Numbered from the stretch's first letter, positions 26,561 to 36,074 are shown. The stretch is 64,000 nt of DNA from Chloroflexota bacterium (GCA_018648325.1 JABGRK010000011.1:85578-149577); one strand, 5' to 3'. Made by a program: numbers and translations. The notes: generated from the letters alone by a model not told the origin.

Positions 26561-26679
26561 CCCAACTGTTACCCAATTTCCACGTGTTTTTCACCTTACT
26601 GTTCACCGCGTTTGCCATCGCTGTCACCTTTGCCGTTTATTATTGAATTAAGGTTACTGGTGGTAAAGGAGTGAAGGTT

Positions 26680-26919
26680 ATGGCTAAGAGAATACAAACC
26701 AAGATGCAGGTACTAAAACTTTTCTTTCCCAATGACATGGAGCTTCTTATTCTGGGTGGTCCTGATAAAATGACCTGCCTGCAACTCATCAAAGGTGGCG
26801 AGTTCACCGAAATTAGCCCTGATATCCTCAGGCGAGTAGATCCCGGTCATGTACTGGGTAACATCAAGAGTGCCGATCTTCACTTCAATCAGCTGGTGCA
26901 GAGCTGCCAAGCTAAGTAA
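26680..26919 (+). CDS. Small conserved-looking protein, unknown
   Basis: A 79-residue protein from the ATG at 26680, with AAGGAG upstream. The composition is globular, with a central LILGGPDK motif and two short helices. No family is recognised. It converges with the DUF2161 gene and overlaps its end by eight bases. Confidence 0.5.
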   Translation: MAKRIQTKMQVLKLFFPNDMELLILGGPDKMTCLQLIKGGEFTEISPDILRRVDPGHVLGNIKSADLHFNQLVQSCQAK

Positions 26920-27622
26920 TGCTGCCATGATCGTCTTCAATCGCATGGCTGCCTTTATGGTTCATTGTCCAATATTTATATTCTATTCTTCCTTTGGGAG
27001 ATAATTCGTAAACTCCTTTTCCACATTTCTCAAACCACCCATATACATTGGTATAGAGTATGGACCAGGTCTTTGGTTCATTAAGTTCATTCCTGATATC
27101 ACTAGCTTTTTTCTTGCCGCTTTGTAATAGATATCCTGAAATTTCCACTGCCTTTTGCCTGTAAACAGTCATGATACCTGATATCTTTTGGCTCCCGCCT
27201 TTATTTGGGTCTCCTACCAAATCATGATATTCCTTTAATAATTTACTCTTTTTGTTCGTTCTTTTTCTCGGTCTATATTCAGAAGGGTCAAGCAATGCAG
27301 TCACTCTATTCTTGCCAGGATTGACTGAAAGTAAACCAATTCCCAGGAGTCTTAACAACCTCAGGAATTGCTTGCGATTGGATTTTAAGATGGTGCTGTT
27401 TTCAGGAATACCGACATATACATTGTCAGTGATATCTTTACGGGTAATGGTTTGAAGAATCAGCTTCAGGCTGGCACTGGTTTTCAATTCAACAATAACC
27501 ACTGTCCCAACGTCATTTACTGCAACGACGTCACAATCAACAATTTCCGATTTAACACTGTAACCCTGTTTTTCAAGGAACTCCTTAACGGGATAATAGA
27601 GTTCCGTTTCTTTTATTGGCAT
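26912..27622 (-). CDS. DUF2161 protein, PD-(D/E)XK nuclease-like fold
   Basis: A 236-residue protein that matches the DUF2161 pattern: ETELYYPVKEFLEKQGYSV, then CDVVAV and VVIVELKTS, giving the D...ExK signature of PD-(D/E)XK enzymes (Asp near 29, Glu-x-Lys near 45-47). The C-terminal half looks like a winged-helix region (DIRNELNEPKTWSILYTNVYGWFEK). A nuclease or phosphodiesterase role is likely by fold but unproven. Confidence 0.75.
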   Translation of the reverse strand: MPIKETELYYPVKEFLEKQGYSVKSEIVDCDVVAVNDVGTVVIVELKTSASLKLILQTITRKDITDNVYVGIPENSTILKSNRKQFLRLLRLLGIGLLSVNPGKNRVTALLDPSEYRPRKRTNKKSKLLKEYHDLVGDPNKGGSQKISGIMTVYRQKAVEISGYLLQSGKKKASDIRNELNEPKTWSILYTNVYGWFEKCGKGVYELSPKGRIEYKYWTMNHKGSHAIEDDHGSIT

Positions 27623-27640
27623 TTTATCAAACCGTAATCC

Positions 27641-28291
27641 TTATTCCACGCCCAGCACAGATAAAATCTTGCCCGGTCTATCACAGATGTGGTCCGGCGT
27701 ACAATCCTGCAGATCCTGTCTGCTGCCGTATCCGTATGTCACTCCGATCGTACGTGTCCCGTTTGACTTTCCTGCTATGATGTCCACTTCCCTGTCTCCG
27801 ATCATGATTGTCTCTGATGGAATAAGGCTGTGTTGTTTAAGGACATGCCCGATTAGTTCTGCCTTGTCATCGAATAGTCCGTTCAGCTCCGGACCATACA
27901 CCTGCTCGAAGTAGTCATTCAAGCCGAAGTACGCAACGATTCGCTTCGCATATACAGTTGGCTTTGATGTAACTACAAACAACCTCATATTGCTAGAGAC
28001 AAGTCTTTGCAGCAGCGCCTCTACACCGTCATACAGCTGATTTTCGTACATACCGACTTCGGTGAATCGCTCGCGGTACAAAACCATTGCTTTCTCGATT
28101 AAAGCCTCATCGCCGGTTTCAAAAATGCTGGCATATGATTGACGAAGGGGTGGCCCGATGAATTCTATAAGTTCTGCTCTTGGTCGTGTAGGCTTCCCCA
28201 GCTTTTCCAGTGAATAGTTAATGCAGTTGGTTATCCCCTCCATGGGATCGGAAAGCGTACCGTCCAGATCAAAGAAAACATTCTTTATCAT
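27641..28291 (-). CDS. HAD-family phosphatase, phosphoglycolate phosphatase-like
   Basis: A 216-residue protein with complete HAD motifs: FFDLDGTLSDP (I), VVTSKP (II), and MIGDREVDI (IV), with a helical cap after motif I. It resembles Gph/PpaX-type phosphatases by length and by the GVTYGYGS segment after motif IV. The substrate is not known. It is the downstream gene of the minus-strand run starting at 36 kb. Confidence 0.82.
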   Translation of the reverse strand: MIKNVFFDLDGTLSDPMEGITNCINYSLEKLGKPTRPRAELIEFIGPPLRQSYASIFETGDEALIEKAMVLYRERFTEVGMYENQLYDGVEALLQRLVSSNMRLFVVTSKPTVYAKRIVAYFGLNDYFEQVYGPELNGLFDDKAELIGHVLKQHSLIPSETIMIGDREVDIIAGKSNGTRTIGVTYGYGSRQDLQDCTPDHICDRPGKILSVLGVE

Positions 28292-28319
28292 AACTATCTA
28301 ATCAAAACCTATCTTGGAT

Positions 28320-29180
28320 TCATTTTTGCCTCATTGCTGTAATGAGATCACCTATTTTCCTATCTTCATGCTCAAGGTATTTATAATTAAGAAGTTCGGC
28401 AGTTTCTCTTGCTGTGTCTCGAAAAACCGTCATTGTAGTGAAGAGCGCATCCCAGCTATCATCTGCATCGAAATGTGCAAATGCTGTGTGAAGCGATTGC
28501 CATATCTGCGGATCAATCCACTGCTGCATGTGCTTGCCCAGCCACGCTGTGTCATAGTCCCAGCCATGTTTGGCGTGAGCGTTCCACTCAAGCATCGTAA
28601 GCAGACACAGTTTTGTTTGCCAGCCGCGGAACTTGGCAGACCACAGATCACCTTGCGCAAGATACCTGGCTACGTTGTGAGCCTCATGCCAGAAATCCTC
28701 TATTGTTTGCTTGAACTCCTGTTCACTCGGTTTTTGGTAAGTCAGTGGTATGGATAATGCAGGAGCCATGTTGGCAGTCAAGTTGTCTTTATCCAATAGC
28801 ACTTTGTATCCAAGCGTATAAAGGTTGGTCCCTGCCGGTGGCGCAGCGGTAATGATCTTATCCAGCATGCCCGTGGAATAAATACTGAAGTCCACTCGAG
28901 TTCCCGGTGCAAAGACTGTTAGCCGATAGAATACGGGATAGGTACTTGCTTCTCCATGGCTGGTGTTTTTCTGGCACAGCCATACTTCTGAAATTTCATC
29001 AAGCCAGCTATGATCATTTTCGTACCTGTCCTGATCCGTCACGAAAAAGGCAACGTCGTAATCCGAGAACTCGTCAGTTATGCTCCCGCCTGCATATGAT
29101 CCTACTAACATGACAACGCGTATGTCCTCATGATTGCCGGCCCAGTCAATAATCCTCTCAAGGATATGTGGATCACTCAT
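28320..29180 (-). CDS. Aminoglycoside 6-adenylyltransferase (ANT(6)) family protein
   Basis: A 286-residue nucleotidyltransferase. The catalytic signature is LVGSYAGGSITDEFSDYDV near residue 27, giving GS and DxD, and the C-terminal half has the helical domain with WHEAHNVARYLAQGDLW typical of streptomycin adenylyltransferases. The ATG at 29180 has AGAGG six bases before it. Family members can inactivate streptomycin, but environmental homologues may do something else. It is an ordinary chromosomal copy with no mobile-element signature nearby. Confidence 0.8.
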   Translation of the reverse strand: MSDPHILERIIDWAGNHEDIRVVMLVGSYAGGSITDEFSDYDVAFFVTDQDRYENDHSWLDEISEVWLCQKNTSHGEASTYPVFYRLTVFAPGTRVDFSIYSTGMLDKIITAAPPAGTNLYTLGYKVLLDKDNLTANMAPALSIPLTYQKPSEQEFKQTIEDFWHEAHNVARYLAQGDLWSAKFRGWQTKLCLLTMLEWNAHAKHGWDYDTAWLGKHMQQWIDPQIWQSLHTAFAHFDADDSWDALFTTMTVFRDTARETAELLNYKYLEHEDRKIGDLITAMRQK

Positions 29181-29189
29181 TTGCACCTC

Positions 29190-30008
29190 TTAGCTTATCG
29201 GCACCTTGCCTTTGAAAACGGAGTACGTATAAAAGCCATAGTAGTCCGGCATATTTAGTACAAAATCAGGTGAATCAGGATCGGTGAGGCACTGGAATAG
29301 CTCAAAGTCATCCTTAGATAGTTCTGTCTCCACACCCGGCCAGCGCATCTCGATAATATCCGTCATTGCAGTGCGCATTTCATCGCTCAGTGGCGCATGA
29401 ACAGTTTCGACAAAGGTTGAAGCCTGTAATTCCGTTAGCCCCATTTCTTTGAATTTCGACAGCATCCTTATGTGATGAGCTTCCGGTTTGCTTCCCTTTG
29501 CAAAAGGCGCTAAGCCCGCGCTGGTTGCCTTAAGTTTTGCCTCCAGAATTGGGTATCCCGGCAGCAGTTGTTCATATGACCAGAATACGATATTCAAGCT
29601 GCCACCCGGTTTCACTACCCTCGCTATCTCATTTGTTGTTGGTAGGGGACCTACGCAATCAGAGCTCCATAGCCAGTCGAAGGTGTTGTCGGCAAATGGC
29701 AGTTTGGCGAAATTACCCTCTCTAAACGATACTCGATCTGATAAGCCCTTTTTTGCTGTAAATCCGTTTGCGTATTCCAGTAACTCAGGACTGATATCAA
29801 GACCGGTAACGTGTCCCTGCGGTCCTACTGCGTTTGCCAGCATTAGTGCCTGTGTGCCACCGCCGCAACCAACATCCAGACCATTGCTTCCCGATAGCAG
29901 ATCAAGCGTTTTGATGATATTAAGAGTTAGCTGCTCCCTCAGTGGGTCGGTTTCCCGCAGATAACGCAGCATTTTGTCTGTACTGGATTCAGCATTTCTA
30001 TCGCTCAT
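29190..30008 (-). CDS. Class I SAM-dependent methyltransferase
   Basis: A 272-residue methyltransferase with motif I LDVGCGGGTQAL, an acidic residue in GLDIS, and FDWLWSSDCVGP as motif IV. The ATG at 30008 overlaps the stop of the next methyltransferase gene by four bases (ATGA), so the two are translationally coupled. A longer frame starts at 30095, but it lies inside the neighbour. The substrate is unknown. Confidence 0.82.
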   Translation of the reverse strand: MSDRNAESSTDKMLRYLRETDPLREQLTLNIIKTLDLLSGSNGLDVGCGGGTQALMLANAVGPQGHVTGLDISPELLEYANGFTAKKGLSDRVSFREGNFAKLPFADNTFDWLWSSDCVGPLPTTNEIARVVKPGGSLNIVFWSYEQLLPGYPILEAKLKATSAGLAPFAKGSKPEAHHIRMLSKFKEMGLTELQASTFVETVHAPLSDEMRTAMTDIIEMRWPGVETELSKDDFELFQCLTDPDSPDFVLNMPDYYGFYTYSVFKGKVPIS

Positions 30009-30808
30009 TTTACAGCCACACCCTTGAAAAACGTATAGCAGAACGTACCGTCGTCTTCCGCTGTACGATAGAGATCGCGTACGCCTTTGTCCCATGCTTG
30101 CTTGTCTATTAATCCCAGCTTTATGGCCTGATCTTTTACGCCCTCAACCATGGCGTTAAACGTGTTCCTCGTAAAGCCTTCTACCATACCCGGCCTGCTG
30201 GCATCGGCGTAAACAAACCTCGGCGAAACACTTACGTCTCTCAATCCAACGTCGACTAGCAGTGGATACAATCGCCGCCCGATAAGCGAGTCGCCACCCA
30301 TATGCGCCTGTATGTCGATCAGACACTGTATGTTGCGCTGCGCATGCTCGCTGGCAGGATGGTAGTACGCCGATCCATGGTCTCCCTCGATCACCGTAAT
30401 CGTACCGTCCGGCTTGAGTAAGTCTTTTAGCTTCAAAAGCGCCTTTTCCGGTTCACTGAGGTGTTCCAGTACAAAGCAGATGAAGATATGATCGAAGCTA
30501 TCCTTGTCAAAAGGCAGATCGAATATATCCTCATGGCTGAATGTAACATTAGTTATCCCTGCAGAGGATACGGCCTTTTTCGCCGCCTTGAGCGATTCGG
30601 GTGAGATATCGACCGATGTTATGTGAACGTCAGGGTTGTTGCCTGCCAGTATGCACGTTTGTGCTCCTATGCCGCAACCCGCCTCCAGCACCGTGCTACC
30701 CGCCGGATATATCGTGTCGTGGTGCAGCAGGTCGCCCAGCGTGACAGACTGATCTTTAAGTCTGACGCTTTCCTTGTCTGAGTAGCCATGTACGTATTTA
30801 TCGTTCAT
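30005..30808 (-). CDS. Class I SAM-dependent methyltransferase
   Basis: A 267-residue methyltransferase. Motif I is LEAGCGIGAQT, the acidic residue follows in SVDIS, and motif IV reads DHIFICFVLEHLSEP. This is the UbiE/Coq5-like subgroup. It is coupled to the methyltransferase downstream and separated by 17 bases from the HAD gene upstream. Its product pattern suggests a small-molecule substrate, but none is identified. Confidence 0.83.
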   Translation of the reverse strand: MNDKYVHGYSDKESVRLKDQSVTLGDLLHHDTIYPAGSTVLEAGCGIGAQTCILAGNNPDVHITSVDISPESLKAAKKAVSSAGITNVTFSHEDIFDLPFDKDSFDHIFICFVLEHLSEPEKALLKLKDLLKPDGTITVIEGDHGSAYYHPASEHAQRNIQCLIDIQAHMGGDSLIGRRLYPLLVDVGLRDVSVSPRFVYADASRPGMVEGFTRNTFNAMVEGVKDQAIKLGLIDKQAWDKGVRDLYRTAEDDGTFCYTFFKGVAVK

Positions 30809-30825
30809 TGGTTTTATTAGTGCTC

Positions 30826-31509
30826 CTACTTCAGTATGTCCAGCAGTTCGCTTAGGTGATTTATCTCGTATGTGATCATGCCATCGTAGTCGTGCGGCAG
30901 GCGCTGGGGATTGAACCAGCAGGTGTCCATGCCGAACTCATGTCCGCCCTTGATGTCCGATATCAGGTTGTCGCCGATGACTAGCACTTCTTCTTTGGGC
31001 GGATTGCCTATTCTACCAAGCGCTTGCTCAAAAAAGCCTGCGTGTGGCTTGGATACACCAATCTCTTCTGCCGATACAATGTCGCTAAAATAAGAGACGA
31101 GCTCAGATTTGGCGAGTCTCGGTTTGCACACGTCCACCAGCGCGTTGGTGATAATTGCCAGCTTGGCTTTCTTAGCCAGAGCGCTTATCACGTCCTGCGC
31201 TCCGTCTATCAGATATGTGCCACCAGCCATATTGGAGATATGCCCATCTCCAAAAGCAGCACAGTCGAGTGGAATCCCAATGATACTGGATAGCTGCTCG
31301 AACCTGTCATATCGCACCTGATTGGTGGTAATAGCCCCTTGAGCGTAAAGATGGAACATTCGCACGTTTATAAGCCTGAACTCATCAAGATATGCAGGGT
31401 CAAACGCATACCCTAACTGCTCAAAAGTTGCCTGCAGCGCCAGCGCCTCGGCCTTGTCATAATCAAAGAGTGTGCTGTCCGCATCAAACAACAGCCACGT
31501 GTATTTCAT
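30826..31509 (-). CDS. HAD hydrolase, YjjG-type nucleotidase
   Basis: A 227-residue protein starting at the ATG at 31509; a longer frame exists, but the family N-terminus YTWLLFDADSTLFDYDKAE begins here. Motif II is IITNAL, the motif III Lys is in GVSKPHAGFF, and motif IV is VIGDNLISDI. The N-terminal block closely matches YjjG-type nucleotidases, which act on non-canonical pyrimidine nucleotides. The assignment to that subfamily is by motif only. Confidence 0.82.
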   Translation of the reverse strand: MKYTWLLFDADSTLFDYDKAEALALQATFEQLGYAFDPAYLDEFRLINVRMFHLYAQGAITTNQVRYDRFEQLSSIIGIPLDCAAFGDGHISNMAGGTYLIDGAQDVISALAKKAKLAIITNALVDVCKPRLAKSELVSYFSDIVSAEEIGVSKPHAGFFEQALGRIGNPPKEEVLVIGDNLISDIKGGHEFGMDTCWFNPQRLPHDYDGMITYEINHLSELLDILK

Positions 31510-31528
31510 ATGTAATCCTTTGTAATCC

Positions 31529-32227
31529 CTACTTAATCGCGTAAAACCCCGCCTGCATATTGGAGTACCAAAGCAGCTCAACATCCCTGAACCCACATGC
31601 TGTAAGCAGATCAAGATGATCACTGACACTTATGGGGAAGTACTCGCTGTTGAATCTAGTACGATGATATTGCACTGACTCTTCGTCACGGCCCTGCGCC
31701 CTTTGATAGTTTTGCCAGCGCTCATGCCCTATATTAAGCCCCATATTTGTATTAGGGTGTATGTTCTCAAACGTAACGTACAGACCGCCGTCGGCCAGCA
31801 TGTCATAACACTTCTTTGCGGCAATGCGCCTTGTCTCCACATCAAGGTAGTGATGGCATTGTATCGCAGTTATTACATCCGGCGTAGTGTCGTCGGCCAG
31901 TTCGATGTCCTGCGTTCCAACCGGTGGCAGAAAACGTATCCGGTCCTGTTGCAGTGTCGCCAGCTTTGTTTTAGCTTCATCCAGCATGCTACGTGATGGA
32001 TCTACAAGTACAAAATGAGTGTGTGAAAAATGGACGTACGCTTCACTCACCAGCCAGCCTGTGCCACATCCCGTGTCCAGCCAGATTCTTGCATCCGGCT
32101 TAACGGATTTCACCAGATCGATCGTCTGGTTATAGAAGTGGTCGTAGAAGGGCACGGTTCTGCGTACCTCTACATCGTAATTCGCTGCTTTATGTGGTGT
32201 GGTGTTATCCTTATCGCTTTTATTCAT
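31529..32227 (-). CDS. Class I SAM-dependent methyltransferase
   Basis: A 232-residue methyltransferase with motif I LDTGCGTGWLV, the acidic residue in LVDPS, and VITAIQCHHYLD as motif IV. It is one of four small methyltransferases in this 5-kb stretch. It starts one base after the stop of the GyrI-like gene. Confidence 0.82.
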   Translation of the reverse strand: MNKSDKDNTTPHKAANYDVEVRRTVPFYDHFYNQTIDLVKSVKPDARIWLDTGCGTGWLVSEAYVHFSHTHFVLVDPSRSMLDEAKTKLATLQQDRIRFLPPVGTQDIELADDTTPDVITAIQCHHYLDVETRRIAAKKCYDMLADGGLYVTFENIHPNTNMGLNIGHERWQNYQRAQGRDEESVQYHRTRFNSEYFPISVSDHLDLLTACGFRDVELLWYSNMQAGFYAIK

Positions 32228-32228
32228 G

Positions 32229-32843
32229 TTATTTCCTCATCGGTTGCCTGATGACTATCTTAAACTTCTCCGGTGGCGTGCGTCGCGGATCAGAGAGGTA
32301 AATCTCATGGTGTTTACCGCGTCGTTGGAACCCTTTAGATTCGATATAGTCATGCAGTTTCTCAATTGTCGGTCCCTCCTCGGAGTAAGATCCGATATGC
32401 ATGATTTGAGCGCATAATCCCTCTCCATATTGCTCATAACGAAGCTTCTGAAGACCCGGTGGATCTTTTTTGCGTTTTAGTTCTTCAGCTGCCTGGCTGA
32501 CATGATCTGCGGTTACAAAATCAGGTTGCATTATGAGCGATGTCCAGAGCCAGTTGTCCTTGTTGCCTAAAACGAAATCATCCATGTTGTCTGCCCCCCA
32601 TAGCCCTTCCAGCGGTGGCACAACGTAGTCCGGCCAAGGCCCCTTGCCCTTGAGCATGAATTTAAGCGTGTAGGCAATCCCGTAGAGAACCCCCATTGCC
32701 TCTATATACTCCTGCGATGTATTTGGATCACCCTTGCCATCGAACATCAGGTAATTCATAGGTGGAACTTCAACGGTCACAACCTCCTTGGTTGATGGCT
32801 GAAACAGATACTTAAGCTCTTTTTTAAGATCAAGTTTTTGCAT
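32229..32843 (-). CDS. GyrI-like small-molecule-binding protein
   Basis: A 204-residue protein with the duplicated GyrI/SBP fold: VEVPPMNYLMFDGKGDPN near residue 25, LEGLWGADN in the middle, and IMHIGSYSEEGPTIEKLHDYI near residue 150, which is the second SHS2-type module. Family members bind small molecules and some hydrolyse cyclopropanoid drugs. There is no DNA-binding domain. It overlaps the hydrolase gene upstream by one base. Confidence 0.85.
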   Translation of the reverse strand: MQKLDLKKELKYLFQPSTKEVVTVEVPPMNYLMFDGKGDPNTSQEYIEAMGVLYGIAYTLKFMLKGKGPWPDYVVPPLEGLWGADNMDDFVLGNKDNWLWTSLIMQPDFVTADHVSQAAEELKRKKDPPGLQKLRYEQYGEGLCAQIMHIGSYSEEGPTIEKLHDYIESKGFQRRGKHHEIYLSDPRRTPPEKFKIVIRQPMRK

Positions 32844-33592
32844 TATTTGACTCCTTTAAGAAAAGCCTTAATATGTGGAAGCATAAGATCGCTACGTTTG
32901 AGCGTATCGTAATGTCCCAACCCCTGCATCGGCATAAACGTGGCGCTCGCAATACTGCCTGCACATTTGGCAACGTCAGCATACATCATGTCCTTGTCTC
33001 CCACAAATATCAGGCTGGGTACGTTGATAGCCGCTAGCCCGTCCTCGGTAGATGCAAATCCCTGTTTCAGCGATGCTGCTATTGCACGAAGATCGTTTTG
33101 CAGCAGCGTAGCTTTCATCTGCGGGCTGACTGCCTGTCCAATCAATCCTTCAAACGCTACAAAAAACGCCTCGGTGTCGGCAGGATTGAGGTGCGCAAAT
33201 GACTTGGATGTAAGTGTATACGGATGCGCCGCGCCGATCATCAGCGATTTAAGTCTATCCTGTGCATACTTTGCCACCGCAAACCCGATGAATCCGCCGG
33301 TGGAATATCCCAGAAAGTGAGCCTTGTCTATGCCCATATTGTCCAGTACAGCCACGATGTCCATTGCACGAATCTGCTGTGTGTAGGCCTGTGGCTCGTG
33401 CGGCTTGTCGCTGTCGCCGTGCCCGCGTATATCCGGCAGTATGATTTTGTGGCTGCTTTTGAGCGCATCTACATAGCCGTTGGCATACCAGACCTTGTGG
33501 CTGGAGAGGACCGGATGCAGCAGCACCAGCGGTGGCCCGTCCCCCTCAACCTTGTAGTATATACGCACTCCGTTGTTATTGGCATGTGGCAT
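32843..33592 (-). CDS. Alpha/beta hydrolase
   Basis: A 249-residue alpha/beta hydrolase with the HG-type oxyanion region (LLHPVLSS), the nucleophile elbow GYSTGGF near residue 97, an Asp in FVGDKDMMY and the C-terminal His in GLGHYD, giving a complete Ser-Asp-His triad. The ATG at 33592 is preferred over one 12 bases upstream because of GGGA spacing. The substrate is unknown. Confidence 0.85.
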   Translation of the reverse strand: MPHANNNGVRIYYKVEGDGPPLVLLHPVLSSHKVWYANGYVDALKSSHKIILPDIRGHGDSDKPHEPQAYTQQIRAMDIVAVLDNMGIDKAHFLGYSTGGFIGFAVAKYAQDRLKSLMIGAAHPYTLTSKSFAHLNPADTEAFFVAFEGLIGQAVSPQMKATLLQNDLRAIAASLKQGFASTEDGLAAINVPSLIFVGDKDMMYADVAKCAGSIASATFMPMQGLGHYDTLKRSDLMLPHIKAFLKGVK

Positions 33593-33609
33593 GAAGTGTC
33601 CCATCCTTA

Positions 33610-34392
33610 CTATCTTACAACCAGAAAACGCAGTCCCCAGTCGATCGTGTCCTTATCGAGGATGTTTCCGTATCTGGCCTTCCATGCCCCATTATCAAGG
33701 TCGGCGCTCAATCGTTCAAGCCCCCTGTTTGTTTCGACTTCTTCTGCCAGTGCAAAGCCGGAGGTGCATTTTCTTGCATCCTCATCCAGATAAATCTCGG
33801 GCCTGCGCCATCCCGCTGTCATGAACTGGTCCTCAAGGTCGTGCGGCGTTAGAAAGGTGACTATTTCGACGTTCCTTCCGCTTGCTTCTTTGATCGTCTG
33901 GCGTACTTCCCTAATAGGCGGAAGCGTTTTGTATGTCTCATACCAGATTTCCGGGAAGTAGTCCTTAAACCACGGGTCTTTAGCCTCTCTATGATCGCAG
34001 GTAAACCACACTATCGGCCCGGCAGGGCAGATGCGGCTCATCTCGATTATCGCTTTTGTCTGCGATGTGAAGTGATGCGATGTAAGTACCGCCACAACCC
34101 CGTCCACAGATGCGTCAGCAAGCGGTATGTTCTCCGCAACGCCGTACGTCCACTTAACGTTCTCATGCGGTGATGCCTGCGCCATCATTGTATCTGACGG
34201 CTCTACTGCGATAACGTTATACCCTTCACCAGCAAGCGCGCGGCTGTAGTTGCCCGTGCCCGCGCCGACATCTGCGATTGTTGCGCTCGCTCTCAGCCCC
34301 ATCAGTTCGATCATTGCTCGTGTAATGCGCGCATCAGCCCGGCGATACTTGTTGTAGCTTTGCCCTATGCTATTGTAGATAGGATTATTCAT
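33610..34392 (-). CDS. Class I SAM-dependent methyltransferase
   Basis: A 260-residue methyltransferase. It begins YNSIGQSYNKYRRADARIT, a start typical of UbiE/ArsM-like enzymes, with motif I IADVGAGTGNYS and acidic residue in AVEPS. The segment VAVLTSHHF is motif IV. It heads the downstream set of methyltransferase, hydrolase and GyrI genes on the minus strand. Confidence 0.84.
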   Translation of the reverse strand: MNNPIYNSIGQSYNKYRRADARITRAMIELMGLRASATIADVGAGTGNYSRALAGEGYNVIAVEPSDTMMAQASPHENVKWTYGVAENIPLADASVDGVVAVLTSHHFTSQTKAIIEMSRICPAGPIVWFTCDHREAKDPWFKDYFPEIWYETYKTLPPIREVRQTIKEASGRNVEIVTFLTPHDLEDQFMTAGWRRPEIYLDEDARKCTSGFALAEEVETNRGLERLSADLDNGAWKARYGNILDKDTIDWGLRFLVVR

Positions 34393-34408
34393 TAGTTATT
34401 TAGTATCC

Positions 34409-34996
34409 CTACAAGGCGACTTCACTGTCTCCTCTTAAAAACTTATGCTTTGGAAGGTTCGCTACGAAAGCACATTCTGGGAGCGAATTGTGTTCTGAAG
34501 CTTGTTCCGTTTGTGGAGAAAGTTCAACCCAAGCGGTTGGCATGGTCTTTCCCAATGTCAATTTACCAAGTAGGGCATCAAGAAACCCACCGAAGTATTT
34601 GTCCTTTCGGTTTATAGTCATAACCAGATTGAAACGTCCCGGCTTGAAGTTCTGAATATAGGTATCGGGCAAATTACTATGAGCAAAGAAGAGCAGCTTC
34701 ACATTTGTCTTAGCGCAAATATCAATAACATTTTTAATGGATGTTTGTCCAACCGTCCCATCGGCATTGACACGAGCAAGGAGGTGCACTATATCAAACT
34801 CCTCTGCCGAAATCAAGTCAATCAGAGCATCTGCGTTGTCAACGGCTTTGTTAGTAACCTGTGAATAGTGTTTTGAGTATATCTCAGCGTCACTATCCGC
34901 AGTGGTCCGCAGTTCACTGTCATCTCCAATTGCAGATACCAACACTCTGGTTGGGGGAACCGGTTTCTTTTCTTTATTTCGTTTGAACCAACTCAT
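34409..34996 (-). CDS. Unknown protein, CHAT-like fold suspected
   Basis: A 195-residue protein with no confident family. After a charged N-terminus the segment FDIVHLLARVNADG, a helix, KLLFFAHSN, FNLVMTINRK and GFLDALLGKLTLGKTMP recall the order of elements in CHAT/caspase-like domains, but the catalytic His-Cys pair is not seen, so any such domain would be inactive. This is a visual impression. It sits at the upstream end of the methyltransferase run. Confidence 0.5.
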   Translation of the reverse strand: MSWFKRNKEKKPVPPTRVLVSAIGDDSELRTTADSDAEIYSKHYSQVTNKAVDNADALIDLISAEEFDIVHLLARVNADGTVGQTSIKNVIDICAKTNVKLLFFAHSNLPDTYIQNFKPGRFNLVMTINRKDKYFGGFLDALLGKLTLGKTMPTAWVELSPQTEQASEHNSLPECAFVANLPKHKFLRGDSEVAL

Positions 34997-35213
34997 GAAT
35001 TCTCCTTATCATCGACGTAACGTATTTACGACGATATGTCTATTTAGTATGCCAATACTACAAGATAAACGTGTGACAATCAAGAAGAACTAAGGTGGTT
35101 TTTGGCGGTCGTTGTACAACAAAAAGCGTTAAAAACGCATACTGTGGTTATACATAGTTTCTTACGGAATCAGACACAAACGAGGAAGACAAAACAGCGG
35201 GTAATACTAAATA

Positions 35214-36074
35214 CTAAGCGCCGTTCCAAATACTTTCGAGGACAACCCATTGGTCGGGGAAGCGGCCTATGTACTTTTCCATAACTTTGGATATGGCGCG
35301 TACGTTGTGTGCCATTGCATCAGGCCCGGTGTACTCAACGTCAATTTCAGGCTCAACGTAGATGTTGTAGCCACCATCAGATCGCCTGTTGTTGAAAACG
35401 GGCACCAGCGCCGCACCTGTGCGCATGGCAATTTTGACCGCCTCGGCGGGCATATTGGCGTCCCTGCCAAAAAACGGCGAGTTCATTCCGGCGTTCATGG
35501 TATCGCGGTCCAGCGCAAAAAGCAGTGTTTCGCCCTTGCGCAGTATTTTGATTATCTGCTTGAGTGAGCCGCTTACGGCAGGTACAATGTTAACCCCATG
35601 CATCTCCCGCATACCCGTTACGTAGTCCAACAGAATCGGCGGGCTTATCGGCTCAACCACAACGGTAACCTGTGTAGGAAAGGTGCTAAATCTCTGAAAC
35701 GCGGTATCAAAGCTGCCCAGGTGTGCCGTAAACATGATTACCCCTTTGCCCTTGGCCACTGCCTTGTCCAGATGATGCCTGCCCGTTACGTCTACCATTT
35801 TAATGATCTTTTTTCGCGATAACCTTGGTATCCTGACCAGATCGAGGTAGTTTTTGAATGTGCTTGAGAGCACCCCTCGAACGGTTTTGTTCAGCTTGCT
35901 ATTGGATGCCTGTGGTCCCAGCACTTGCGATATGTTTTTTGTCACGGTGCGCCGCAGCGATGGCACCACCCTGAAGGCAACTGCACCCATCACACTCGCT
36001 AGAAAATAGCACAAACGCTTAGGCAGAAAGCCCAGCGTCATCTCTAAAGTCTTAAATAAATAATACTGCCCCAT
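35214..36074 (-). CDS. Lysophospholipid acyltransferase, LpxL/HtrB-like
   Basis: A 286-residue membrane-associated acyltransferase with an N-terminal hydrophobic segment, the catalytic H-x4-D motif in AHLGSFD (near residue 118), and PFFGRDANMPAEA followed by GAALVPVF. This matches the LpxL-type family, which in monoderms or in Chloroflexota acylates phosphatidylinositol mannosides or similar lipids instead of lipid A. The acceptor is not identified. Confidence 0.82.
   Translation of the reverse strand: MGQYYLFKTLEMTLGFLPKRLCYFLASVMGAVAFRVVPSLRRTVTKNISQVLGPQASNSKLNKTVRGVLSSTFKNYLDLVRIPRLSRKKIIKMVDVTGRHHLDKAVAKGKGVIMFTAHLGSFDTAFQRFSTFPTQVTVVVEPISPPILLDYVTGMREMHGVNIVPAVSGSLKQIIKILRKGETLLFALDRDTMNAGMNSPFFGRDANMPAEAVKIAMRTGAALVPVFNNRRSDGGYNIYVEPEIDVEYTGPDAMAHNVRAISKVMEKYIGRFPDQWVVLESIWNGA

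Noticed and set aside
30009-30095. Longer start for the first of the coupled methyltransferases
   Set aside because: It reads through the end of the neighbouring gene and lacks any family resemblance. The ATGA overlap at 30005-30008 is the normal arrangement.
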